A stretch of 64,000 nt of DNA, taken from positions 1-64,000 of the forward strand of contig CADCTD010000170.1 of assembly GCA_902805545.1 (NCBI GenBank). Reading direction: 5' to 3'. Positions 33,931-41,614 of the stretch are shown in pieces. The notes under the pieces were generated by a model. The model was not told where the DNA came from. It saw only the letters and a program-made list of their open reading frames with translations, and made no database searches. The DNA is from an uncultured Craurococcus sp. Lineage in GTDB: Bacteria; Pseudomonadota; Alphaproteobacteria; Acetobacterales; Acetobacteraceae. Positions within the stretch are counted from its first letter, which is position 1. The number at the start of each line of letters is the position of its first letter. Position numbers and translations under genes: made by a program.

Positions 33931-35061
33931 ATGCCCCGGACCGAGATCGGCAGCGCCGACCGCCTCCTCGCCGAACTCCGGGGCTGGGTGGAGCACGAGA
34001 CCCCGACCACCGACCCCGGCGCCGTCAACGCCCTGCTCGACCGCTGCCAGGCCGACCTCGCCGGGGCCGGCGCCGCCATCGAGCGCCTGCCGGGCCATGG
34101 CGGCTTCGGCGACACGCTGATCGCCCGCACCCCGGGCGAGGGCGCCCCTGTGGTCGTCGCCGGCCATGTCGATACGGTCTGGGACCACGGCACGCTGGCG
34201 AAGTCGATGCCCTGGCGCGTCGAGGGCGAGCGCGCGCATGGCCCCGGCATCTACGACATGAAGGCCGGCAGCTTCTTCGCCTTCCACTCGGTGCGGGAGA
34301 TCCTGCGCCAGGGGGTGAAGACCCGCCGCCCCATCACCCTGCTGCTCACCCCGGACGAGGAGGTCGGCAGCCCGACCAGCCGCGCCCCCATCGAGGCGGC
34401 CGCCCGCGGCGCCTGTGCCGTGCTGATCCCGGAGCCGGCCGGCGGCAGCCAGGGCGCCTGCGTCACCGGCCGCAAGGGCACCGGCGGCTTCACCCTGACG
34501 GTCGAGGGCCGCAGCGCCCATGCCGGCGGCAACTGGTCCGAGGGGCGGAGCGCCGTCGTCGCCCTGGCCCAGGCGATCCTCAGGATCCACGCGCTGACCG
34601 ACCTGGAGCGCGGCGTCACCACCAATGTCGCGCCGGTCTGGGGCGGCACGCGGCCGAACGTCATCCCGCCCGAGGCCGGCTGCCGCATCGACTTCCGCGC
34701 CCCGAGCCTCGCTGAGGCAGAGCGCGTGGTCGCCGCCATCCGCGCGCTTGCCCGGGAGGAGGACGGCATCCGCATCACGGTGGAGGGCGGCCTCAACCGC
34801 CCGCCGCTCGAGGAGAGCCTGGCCAACCTCGCCCTTTACGAGACCGCCCGCGCCATCGCCGCGCGCCAGGGCTACGACCTGCCGAAGCAGCATCGCGGCG
34901 GCGGATCGGACGGCAATTTCACTGCCGCCCTGGGCATCCCGACGCTCGATGGCCTCGGCTGCACCGGCGCCGGCGCCCATGCGCCGGAGGAGCATATCCG
35001 CTGGCCGGACCTGGCGCCGCGCTGCGCCGTGCTATGCGAATTACTGGAAACCCTGGGATAA
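33931..35061 (+). CDS. M20-family metallopeptidase (carboxypeptidase G2-like)
   Basis: 376 residues. Zinc ligands and active-site residues are recognisable: VVAGHVDTVW, GIYDMKAG, DEEVGSPTSR (catalytic Glu pair), and a late His in GAGAHAPEEH. The dimerisation domain begins around GRKGTGGFTLTVEGRSAHAGG. It probably cleaves a C-terminal Glu or similar acyl-amino acid in the cytoplasm. The SDR gene follows after 12 nt in what looks like a two-gene unit. Confidence 0.88.
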   Translation: MPRTEIGSADRLLAELRGWVEHETPTTDPGAVNALLDRCQADLAGAGAAIERLPGHGGFGDTLIARTPGEGAPVVVAGHVDTVWDHGTLAKSMPWRVEGERAHGPGIYDMKAGSFFAFHSVREILRQGVKTRRPITLLLTPDEEVGSPTSRAPIEAAARGACAVLIPEPAGGSQGACVTGRKGTGGFTLTVEGRSAHAGGNWSEGRSAVVALAQAILRIHALTDLERGVTTNVAPVWGGTRPNVIPPEAGCRIDFRAPSLAEAERVVAAIRALAREEDGIRITVEGGLNRPPLEESLANLALYETARAIAARQGYDLPKQHRGGGSDGNFTAALGIPTLDGLGCTGAGAHAPEEHIRWPDLAPRCAVLCELLETLG

Positions 35062-35073
35062 GGAGCGAGACCG

Positions 35074-35742
35074 ATGCCGAAGGCCCTGATCATCGGCGCG
35101 GGGGACGGACTCTCCGCCTCCCTCGCCCGGCTGCTCTCGCGGGAGGGCTATGCGGTGGCGCTTGCTGCCCGCAATACGGCGAAGCTCGCCGCGCTCGCCG
35201 CCGAGACCGGCGCCACCACCCGGGCCTGCGACGCCGCCGATGCCGCCCAGGTCGCCGCGCTCTTCGCGGCCGAGGGCGATGCCGAGGTGGTGGTCTACAA
35301 CCCGAGCTACCGCACCCGCGGCCCGATCGCCGAGCTCGACCCCGCCGAGGTGCAGAAGAGCCTGCAGGTCTCGGCCTTCGGCGCCTTCCTCGCGGTGCGG
35401 GAGGCGGCGCAGCGCATGCTGGCCGCCGGGCGCGGCACCATCCTTTTGACCGGCGCCTCGGCCGGGGTGAAGGGCTATCCGCTGAGCGCCCCCTTTGCGA
35501 TGGGGAAATTCGCCCTGCGCGGCCTCGCCCAGTCCGCCGCGCGGGAGCTGCACCCGAAGGGCGTCCATGTGGCCCATATTGTCATCGATGGTGGCATCCG
35601 GAGCACAGGCCGGCCGGATGACGGGCAGGACAGCCTGCTCGACCCCGATGCCATCGCCGCCAGCTACCTCCAGCTCATCCGCCAGCCACGCAGCACTTGG
35701 AGCTGGGAGTTGGAAATTCGCCCTTGGGTTGAAAAATTCTGA
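35074..35742 (+). CDS. Short-chain dehydrogenase-like protein lacking the catalytic Tyr
   Basis: 222 residues with a Rossmann start (ALIIGAGDGLSAS) and the catalytic-type Ser at 129 in TGASAG. The usual YxxxK reads F141-A-M-G-K145, and the NNAG region is YNPSY. So the proton-donating Tyr is replaced by Phe while the Lys is kept. It may bind NAD(P) without classical activity or use another acid. The tail WSWELEIRPWVEKF looks conserved. It follows the M20 peptidase closely. My recollection is that relatives share the Phe. Confidence 0.8.
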   Translation: MPKALIIGAGDGLSASLARLLSREGYAVALAARNTAKLAALAAETGATTRACDAADAAQVAALFAAEGDAEVVVYNPSYRTRGPIAELDPAEVQKSLQVSAFGAFLAVREAAQRMLAAGRGTILLTGASAGVKGYPLSAPFAMGKFALRGLAQSAARELHPKGVHVAHIVIDGGIRSTGRPDDGQDSLLDPDAIAASYLQLIRQPRSTWSWELEIRPWVEKF

Positions 35743-35971
35743 TTCGCTTCTCAAGATCGAGATTTGTGCAAGGGCGTTGAAGCAGACGCGAAATTCTCAC
35801 AGAAACCCAGGGTAGAAATAATGCTGAGTGGCTAAACTTTCCTGGCTGGGCTTACGCTTCGCAATCGTTGCTTGCCTTGGAGGCACGCAACCCAGGAAGG
35901 ATTTCCGTGTTGCTGTCAGGGTGGGTCAAGAGTATGTGTGCGGTGTAATCACTTTAGCCGGAGCGTGCTGG
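35743..35971. other. Low-GC intergenic stretch
   Basis: About 230 bp of clearly lower GC than its surroundings, between the SDR gene and a small gene. The frame of the small gene continues upstream to a GTG at 35828, but the composition there does not look coding. It may hold the small gene's promoter. No inverted repeat or mobile-element signature seen. Confidence 0.4.
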
Positions 35972-36202
35972 ATGCGTGCCGCGTTCAAGCCTCTCGAAAC
36001 CGAGGCAGAGCCCGAATCTCCCGACCAATCAGCTCTTCGCCTCATGCTCTCCTATGTCGAGGCGGAGTGCCTGCGGATCGGCGCCACCGAAGCCGCGCGC
36101 CATGTCGCCCTCGCCGTTTCCAACCTGCCGGATCCGGTCGCCGCGGCGGCCGCGCCTCGCCCGCCCACCCCGCTCCGCCCGCGCAACGCCCGCCTGCATT
36201 GA
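35972..36202 (+). CDS. Small conserved-looking hypothetical protein
   Basis: 76 residues from ATG 35972 with GGAG about 10 nt upstream. A helical core (LMLSYVEAECLRIGATEA, then ARHVALAVSNLP) is followed by a Pro/Ala/Arg-rich tail. No signal or membrane segment. Function unknown. The convergent metW gene is separated by a hairpin at 36251-36290. Confidence 0.55.
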   Translation: MRAAFKPLETEAEPESPDQSALRLMLSYVEAECLRIGATEAARHVALAVSNLPDPVAAAAAPRPPTPLRPRNARLH

Positions 36203-36250
36203 GCAGGGCAATCGCCCGCCCGGGGTGACTTGCCCGACCCCATGACCTGC

Positions 36251-36290
36251 CGAAGCGGCTTCCGCCCTTTTCCCGCGGAAACCGGCTTCG
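36251..36290. terminator. Hairpin between convergent genes
   Basis: Nested inverted repeats: CGAAGC/GCTTCG outside and TTCCGC/GCGGAA inside, around a CCTTTTCCC loop. It lies 48 nt after the small gene and 6 nt after the metW stop, so it probably ends transcription from both sides. Confidence 0.5.
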
Positions 36291-36296
36291 CCGCCC

Positions 36297-36938
36297 CTAT
36301 CCCCGCCGCAGCAGGAACAGCGCCTGCTCGCCGAACAGGTTGGCCAGCCAGGGCGAACGCTTCCACGGCGCCTTCAGCCCCCGCTCGTCCACCGCCAGCC
36401 ATCGCTCGACCGCATAGCCCTCCAGGGCGCAGAGGTCGAAGAAGTCCTGGATGGTGCAGGGGTGGATGTTCGGCGTCTCGTACCAGGCGCGGTGCCAGGC
36501 CTCGGTCATCGGCATCCGCCCGGTGGCGAGCACCTGCCAGCGCACCAGCCAATGGCCGAAATTCGGGAAGCTGACGATCGCCCGCTGGCCGATGCGCAGC
36601 ATCTGCCGCAGCACCTCCCGCGGCCGTTCCACCGCCTGCAGCGTGCGCGACAGCACGACATAGTCGAAGGCCCCGTCCGGGTAGGAGGCAAGATCGTGGT
36701 CCGCATCGCCATGGATCACGGCGAGGCCGGCCGCCACCGCCCGCGTCGCCTCCGCCATGTCGATCTCGATGCCGCGCGCATCGGCGCCCTTCTCGGTGGT
36801 GAGATAGGCGAGCAGGGCCCCGTCGCCGCAGCCGATATCCAGCACCCGCGCACCCGGCGTGATCATCTCGGCGATCAGCCGGAGGTCGAGGCGCATGTTC
36901 TTCGCGACGTAGCGGATCGGGTAGGGCGCTTCGGGCAT
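36297..36938 (-). CDS. metW: MetW-family methyltransferase-like protein
   Basis: 213 residues. It shows the MetW pattern: VLDIGCGDGALLAYL (about 32-46), VVLSRTLQAVERP, the SFPNFGHWLVRWQ segment, GRMPMTEAW, and YETPNIHPCTIQDFF. MetW works with MetX in methionine synthesis by activating homoserine acylation. In most alphaproteobacteria metX is immediately upstream; here the upstream gene is divergent and unrelated, so metW is orphaned locally. Confidence 0.87.
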   Translation of the reverse strand: MPEAPYPIRYVAKNMRLDLRLIAEMITPGARVLDIGCGDGALLAYLTTEKGADARGIEIDMAEATRAVAAGLAVIHGDADHDLASYPDGAFDYVVLSRTLQAVERPREVLRQMLRIGQRAIVSFPNFGHWLVRWQVLATGRMPMTEAWHRAWYETPNIHPCTIQDFFDLCALEGYAVERWLAVDERGLKAPWKRSPWLANLFGEQALFLLRRG

Positions 36939-37054
36939 GGTCCCGTGCGATAGACCCGCGCCGGCTCCGCCGCAACGCTTCCTTCACCACTCCCATGCTC
37001 TCGTCCCGCTCCTCACCCCCGTGAGGCAAGGAACCGACCCATGACCCGGCCCCC

Positions 37055-37960
37055 ATGCCGGCCCTGAAGGAGGCCCTGGCCAGGCTGGTGCGGCCTCGCG
37101 GCCCGGCCGGCATGCCGCCGGCGGCCGCGGGCGCCCCGCCCCGCCAGGCGACGGAAGGGATCCCTGGCCCTCCTCCGTTGCCGGACCCGGCCGAGAGCCT
37201 CGCCCTCTCCCGCCTTGCCTGGTCGGAACGGCTCTGGCAGGACGGCTGCCTGATCCCCGGCGGCCCGGCGGAAGTCGAGCGCCTCGCCAGCCTCCTGCCG
37301 CTCTCCCCGGCGACGACGCTGCTGCTGCTCGGCCGCGATGCCGGCGGGGCGGCCGGGACCGTCGTCGCCCGCCGCGGCGCCTGGGTCGCTGCCTACCAGC
37401 ACGACGCGCTGCTGGCGGAGCGGATGGCCCTCCGCCTCCGCCCCTTCGGCCGTCGCGCCGCGGTGCTGCCCTGGCAGCCGGAGGCGCCGGCCTTCCGCGC
37501 CCGCTACCACCATCACGCCCTGGCGCTGGAGCCGCTGGCCGGCGGCGGCTCCCTCGGCCCCGTCGCCCAGGCCCTGGCTGAGGCGCTGAAGCCGGCGGCG
37601 CAGCTCATCATGCTGGAGGTCGTGCAGGGCGACGGCCCCGCCACCTGCCCGGGCCTCGACCGCTGGCTCGCCCTCGAGGGCCGCGTCGGCCCACCGCCGG
37701 ATCGTCAGGCCGTGGAGGTCGCGCTCCAGGCCGCCGGCTTCCAGGTCCATGTCGCCGAGGATGCGGCGCCCCGCCAATGCGCCGCCATCATCGAGAGTTG
37801 GGCCCGGCTGATCGAGGACCTGCGCGCCGCCGGCGCCGGCCACCTGCGCGCCGCCGCCGCCAGCCTGATCGAGGAAGCGGAGCTCTGGCTGCTGCGCCAC
37901 CGGCTGCTGAGCAGCGGCGCCATCGGCCTTCGCCGCTGGCATGCGACATTGCGGCCCTGA
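37055..37960 (+). CDS. Putative methyltransferase-like protein
   Basis: 301 residues. A Pro/Ala-rich N-terminus (about 1-50) precedes a domain whose layout resembles a class I methyltransferase (TTLLLLGRDAGGAAG at the motif I position, then VAAYQHDALLAE), but the motif is degenerate. The C-terminus is an all-helical segment ending LLSSGAIGLRRWHATLRP. No family assigned with confidence. It is divergent from metW across a 116-nt gap. Confidence 0.5.
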   Translation: MPALKEALARLVRPRGPAGMPPAAAGAPPRQATEGIPGPPPLPDPAESLALSRLAWSERLWQDGCLIPGGPAEVERLASLLPLSPATTLLLLGRDAGGAAGTVVARRGAWVAAYQHDALLAERMALRLRPFGRRAAVLPWQPEAPAFRARYHHHALALEPLAGGGSLGPVAQALAEALKPAAQLIMLEVVQGDGPATCPGLDRWLALEGRVGPPPDRQAVEVALQAAGFQVHVAEDAAPRQCAAIIESWARLIEDLRAAGAGHLRAAAASLIEEAELWLLRHRLLSSGAIGLRRWHATLRP

Positions 37961-38092
37961 GCAGCGCATTCCTTGCATGGCTGGGGAGAGGCGATGCCGC
38001 TGCTGTCCGGCCGGGGAAAGACCCAGATTCGGCAGCAACGGGGTCGCCGGGCGCATGGGGCGCCCATCCGACGGATCCCGGAGGAGAATGTG

Positions 38093-38242
38093 ATGTTGTC
38101 CGCAGCTTTCGGCATTCTCGGCCTCAGCGCCGGCATGATGCTGGTGCTCTGGGGTGTCGCCATCCGCCGCCGCATGGAGCAGGACGGGATCCTGCATGGG
38201 GCGGGGCTGATGCCCGCCGGCGCGGCGCAGGACGTGGCCTGA
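38093..38242 (+). CDS. 49-residue single-pass membrane protein
   Basis: The ATG at 38093 follows a near-perfect GGAGGAG ribosome site with 6-nt spacing. One hydrophobic segment covers about residues 2-25, followed by IRRRMEQDG and a short Ala/Gly tail, so an inner-membrane microprotein with a positive cytoplasmic collar is likely. Function unknown. Confidence 0.6.
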   Translation: MLSAAFGILGLSAGMMLVLWGVAIRRRMEQDGILHGAGLMPAGAAQDVA

Positions 38243-38280
38243 GGATATTCGGCCGCCAGCCGGGAAACCCTTGGCAGCCT

Positions 38281-38391
38281 GTCCGGTTGTGCCTGAAGGC
38301 GAACCGGACGGCGCTTCATACCGTACGGCACCCGCGGGGGTGAGCCCCGCCGCATGGTGAGGGCGTATCCCTCACCCGGCCGGACGCCGGG
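38281..38391. other. Cluster of hairpins in a 215-nt gene-free stretch
   Basis: Three perfect stem-loops in a row: GTCCGGTT/AACCGGAC (38281-38309), GGTGAGGG/CCCTCACC (38356-38376) and CCCGGC/GCCGGG (38375-38391). A further terminator-like hairpin follows at 38411. No reading frame explains the region. It could be a small RNA, a leader, or stacked terminators. Confidence 0.35.
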
Positions 38392-38410
38392 CCGACACGT
38401 CAAGGCATAG

Positions 38411-38450
38411 AGCCGCCCGCCGGGGGATTGCTCCCTCCCGGCGGGCGGCT
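38411..38450. terminator. Perfect 14-bp hairpin after the CDF gene
   Basis: AGCCGCCCGCCGGG and its exact complement, with a 12-nt loop, ending 7 nt from the CDF transporter stop on the minus strand. Stem strength and position point to termination, possibly in both directions. No T-run. Confidence 0.6.
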
Positions 38451-38457
38451 TGCCGAG

Positions 38458-39369
38458 TCAGGCAGCCAGGCGCCTGGGCCTGAGGAAGATCCGCGTCACC
38501 TCCGGGTGCCGGTTCTCGATGCTGCGGCTCAGCTCCCGCGCCGCCTGCTCCACGCCCGCGCCCGGCAGCTCATCCTCCAGGTCGATGGTCACTGCCATCA
38601 GCACCTCGGCCGGGCCCAGATGCATGCTGAGCAACTCGTCCACCGTCTTCACCCGCGGGTCGGCGGTGAGCGTCGCCCGCACCTCCGCCACCAGCCGCGG
38701 CGAGGCCGCCTCGCCGGTCAGCAGGCTGCGCGTCTCATTGGCGAGGAAGCCCGCCGCCAGCACCAGCAGCAGGCCGATGCCGATGGAGGCCACGCCGTCC
38801 AGCGCCGGCATGTGGAGCCACTCCGCCAGGCCGAGCCCGACGAGCGCGATGGCAAGCCCCGCCAGCGCCGCCGCATCCTCGAGCAGCACGGCGAAGACGC
38901 CCGGGTCCTTGCTCGCGCGGATCGCCTGCCAGAAGGGCTCGCCCGCCTGGCTGCGGCGGAATTCCCTGAAGGCGACGCGGAAGGACAGCGCCTCGAAGAC
39001 GATCGCGGCGCCGAGCACGAGGAAATTGACCCAGGCGCTCTCGACCGGCTCCGGCTCTGCGATCTTCCGCCAGCCCTCGTAGATCGAGACCGCGCCGCCG
39101 AGCGCGAAGATCATCAGCGCGACGACGAAGGCCCAGAAATACAGCTCCATCCCATGACCGAAGGGATGCCGCGGCGAAGGCGGCCGCGCCGCCCGCCGCA
39201 ACCCGATGAGCAGCAGCCCCTGGTTGCCGGTATCGACCGCCGAATGGATCGCCTCGCTCAGCATGGCGCTCGAGCCGGTGAAGATCGCCGCGGCGAGCTT
39301 GGTGGCGGCGATGGCGAGATTGCCCGCCAGCGCCGCCAGGATCACGCGGCGGGAGCCGCCATGCGCCAT
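38458..39369 (-). CDS. Cation diffusion facilitator (CDF) transporter
   Basis: 303 residues with about six membrane helices. A metal-site motif HSAVDTGNQ is in helix 2; the matching helix 5 site reads EDAAALAGL, with Glu for His, as in the ZnT9-like CDF subgroup. The last about 90 residues form the cytoplasmic ferredoxin-like domain. It would export Zn or other divalent metals by proton antiport; the altered site makes metal choice uncertain. It lies 4 nt downstream of hpf. Confidence 0.85.
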   Translation of the reverse strand: MAHGGSRRVILAALAGNLAIAATKLAAAIFTGSSAMLSEAIHSAVDTGNQGLLLIGLRRAARPPSPRHPFGHGMELYFWAFVVALMIFALGGAVSIYEGWRKIAEPEPVESAWVNFLVLGAAIVFEALSFRVAFREFRRSQAGEPFWQAIRASKDPGVFAVLLEDAAALAGLAIALVGLGLAEWLHMPALDGVASIGIGLLLVLAAGFLANETRSLLTGEAASPRLVAEVRATLTADPRVKTVDELLSMHLGPAEVLMAVTIDLEDELPGAGVEQAARELSRSIENRHPEVTRIFLRPRRLAA

Positions 39370-39373
39370 CCGC

Positions 39374-39733
39374 CTAGATCAGGCCCTCCTTGTCCGGGTT
39401 CACCGGCTTGTCCTCGCGCAGCTCCCGCTTCCGGCGGCGGAGCTGCTTCGCCACCCGCTCCAGCGCGTCGTTGAAGGCGATCGGCGCTTCCGCCGCCTCC
39501 GCCGAGCCGTCGAAGAAGAGGCCCTTGCCGGCATGGACCCGCACCGAGCAGGAGAAGCCGCCATGGCCGGTGCGCGAGAAGCGCGCCGTCATGTCCTCGG
39601 CACCCAGGTATTTCTCGGCGACCGCGGTCAGCTTGTCGGTCACGTGGCTGCGCAGCGCCTCGCCCACATCCATCTGGTGGCCATGGATGGCGATGGCCGG
39701 GCTGTCCGCCGCGTTGTCGTCGTCGGGGCGCAT
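39374..39733 (-). CDS. hpf: Ribosome hibernation-promoting factor
   Basis: 119 residues from ATG 39733. The S30AE/YfiA core is visible: IAIHGHQMDVGEALRSHV, KLTAVAEKYLG, the basic RVHAGKGLFFDG stretch, and AFNDALERVAKQLRRRKRELRED. The long form's C-terminal dimerisation domain is absent. It binds idle 30S subunits to inactivate ribosomes. It is transcribed with the CDF transporter and is divergent from the SLC13 permease. Confidence 0.88.
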   Translation of the reverse strand: MRPDDDNAADSPAIAIHGHQMDVGEALRSHVTDKLTAVAEKYLGAEDMTARFSRTGHGGFSCSVRVHAGKGLFFDGSAEAAEAPIAFNDALERVAKQLRRRKRELREDKPVNPDKEGLI

Positions 39734-39832
39734 CGATTTCCCTCTCGCTTGCCGTGTTGGGGCGAACGCCGGCCCGCGAGTGCCGTTGCAACATGGTGCG
39801 GAACCGAAGCGGCCGGCGAGGGTTGGCGCGGT

Positions 39833-41614
39833 GTGACTTTCGACCAAGCCCTTGCCTTCGGCATCCTCGGCGTAACAGTCGGCTTATTCGCCTGGGGCCG
39901 GCTCCCCTATGACCTGGTGGCGATGCTGGCCCTGCTGGCCGGCCTGGTGTCCGGCATCGTACCGGCGCATGCGGCCTTCACGGGTTTCAGCGACGATATT
40001 GTCGTCATCGTCGCCTCCGCACTTGTGGTCAGCGCGGCCGTCGCCCGCTCCGGCGCGGTGGAGCGGCTGATGCGGCCGCTGCTGCCGCACCTGACGAGTG
40101 CGAGGATGCAGGTGCCGGCGCTGGTCGCCGCCGTCATGGCCGCTTCTATGGTGACGAAGAATATCGGCGCCCTCGCCATCTTCATGCCCGTCGCCCTGCA
40201 GCTCGCGCGGCGCACCGGCACGCCGCCCTCGGCGCTGCTGATGCCGATGGCCTTCGCCTCGCTGCTCGGCGGGCTCGTGACGCTGATCGGCACATCACCC
40301 AACATCATCGTCTCCCGCGTGCGCGAGCAGGTCACCGGCGAGCCCTTCCGCATGTTCGACTACGCCCCCGTCGGCGCGGCGATCGCGGTGGCGGGGCTTG
40401 TCTTCCTCAGCCTCGGCTGGCGCCTGCTGCCGCGCGGGCGGCAGGGCAGCGCCGGGCAGGTGACCGTGGCGATCGAATCCTACGTCACCGAGACGCGCAT
40501 CCCGGCCGAGAGCCCGCTGGTCGGGAAGGCCATCGCCGATCTCGTGGCGATGGGGGAGGAGCGCATCACCGTCGGCACCATGCTGCGCGACCGCTTCCGC
40601 CGCGAGAACCCGCCCGCCGACATGCTGCTGCAGCCCGGCGACCTGCTGATCCTCGAGGGCGATCCGGAGGAGCTGGAATCCCTCATCGCCCGCGCCGGCC
40701 TCACCCTGGTCGGCGAGAAGCCGACCGGTGGCGCGGAGGTGCCGGAGGACGAGAAGACGGTGGTGGAAGGCGTCATCACCGCCGACTCCCCGCTGGTCGG
40801 CGCAACGCCGGCCGGCGCCTCGCTCGCCGGGCGCTTCGGCATCAGCCTGCTCGCCGTCAGCCGCCGCGGCGCGCAGATCGCCGAGCGGCTGAACTCGCTG
40901 AAGCTCCGCCGCGGCGATGTCGCCATCCTGAAGGGCGAGGCCGCGCGCCTGCCCGACACCCTCGCCGCCTTGCGCATCCTGCCGCTGACGGAGCGCGGCA
41001 TCGCCCTCGGCCGCAGCCGGCGGAGCTGGCTGCCGGCGATCATCCTGTCGCTCGCCATGGCGAGCGTCGCGCTGAACCTGGTGCCCGTCGCCGTCGCCTT
41101 CTTCGCCGCCTCCGTCCTGCTGCTGCTGGTTCGCGCGCTGACGCCGCAGGAGGCCTACGACTCGGTGGAGTGGCCGGTGATCGTGCTGCTCGGCGCGCTG
41201 ATCCCCGTCTCCGAGGCGGTGCGCAGCACGGGCGGCACGGAGCTGATCGCCGGCTGGCTCTCCGGCGCCGTGGAGCACCTGCCGCCCATGGGCGCGCTCG
41301 CCCTCATCATGGTGGCGGCGATGGCGGTGACGCCCTTCCTCAACAATGCGGCGACGGTGCTGATGCTCGGCCCCATCGCCGGCAGCCTGGCGCAGCGGCT
41401 GGGGATGAGCCCGGATGCCTTCCTGATGGCGGTCGCCCTCGGCGCCGCCTGCGACTTCCTCACCCCCATCGGGCACCAGTGCAACACGCTGGTGATGGGG
41501 CCCGGCGGCTACAGGTTCGGCGATTACTGGCGGCTCGGCCTGCCGCTCTCGCTCATCGTGCTGCTCGTCGGCGTGCCGATGATCGCTCTCGTCTGGCCCC
41601 TGCGCGGGCTTTGA
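39833..41614 (+). CDS. SLC13/DASS-family permease with TrkA-C domains
   Basis: About 593 residues from GTG 39833. N- and C-terminal membrane bundles (about 5-200 and 395-590) flank two cytoplasmic RCK_C/TrkA-C domains (about 205-300 and 305-385). Motifs MVTKNIGALAIFMPVA, TLIGTSPNIIVSRV and the late SPIG-like DFLTPIGHQCNTLVMGPGGY are typical of divalent-anion transporters. Substrate is probably sulfate or a dicarboxylate. Its 3' end overlaps the convergent helicase gene by 62 nt. Confidence 0.85.
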   Translation: MTFDQALAFGILGVTVGLFAWGRLPYDLVAMLALLAGLVSGIVPAHAAFTGFSDDIVVIVASALVVSAAVARSGAVERLMRPLLPHLTSARMQVPALVAAVMAASMVTKNIGALAIFMPVALQLARRTGTPPSALLMPMAFASLLGGLVTLIGTSPNIIVSRVREQVTGEPFRMFDYAPVGAAIAVAGLVFLSLGWRLLPRGRQGSAGQVTVAIESYVTETRIPAESPLVGKAIADLVAMGEERITVGTMLRDRFRRENPPADMLLQPGDLLILEGDPEELESLIARAGLTLVGEKPTGGAEVPEDEKTVVEGVITADSPLVGATPAGASLAGRFGISLLAVSRRGAQIAERLNSLKLRRGDVAILKGEAARLPDTLAALRILPLTERGIALGRSRRSWLPAIILSLAMASVALNLVPVAVAFFAASVLLLLVRALTPQEAYDSVEWPVIVLLGALIPVSEAVRSTGGTELIAGWLSGAVEHLPPMGALALIMVAAMAVTPFLNNAATVLMLGPIAGSLAQRLGMSPDAFLMAVALGAACDFLTPIGHQCNTLVMGPGGYRFGDYWRLGLPLSLIVLLVGVPMIALVWPLRGL

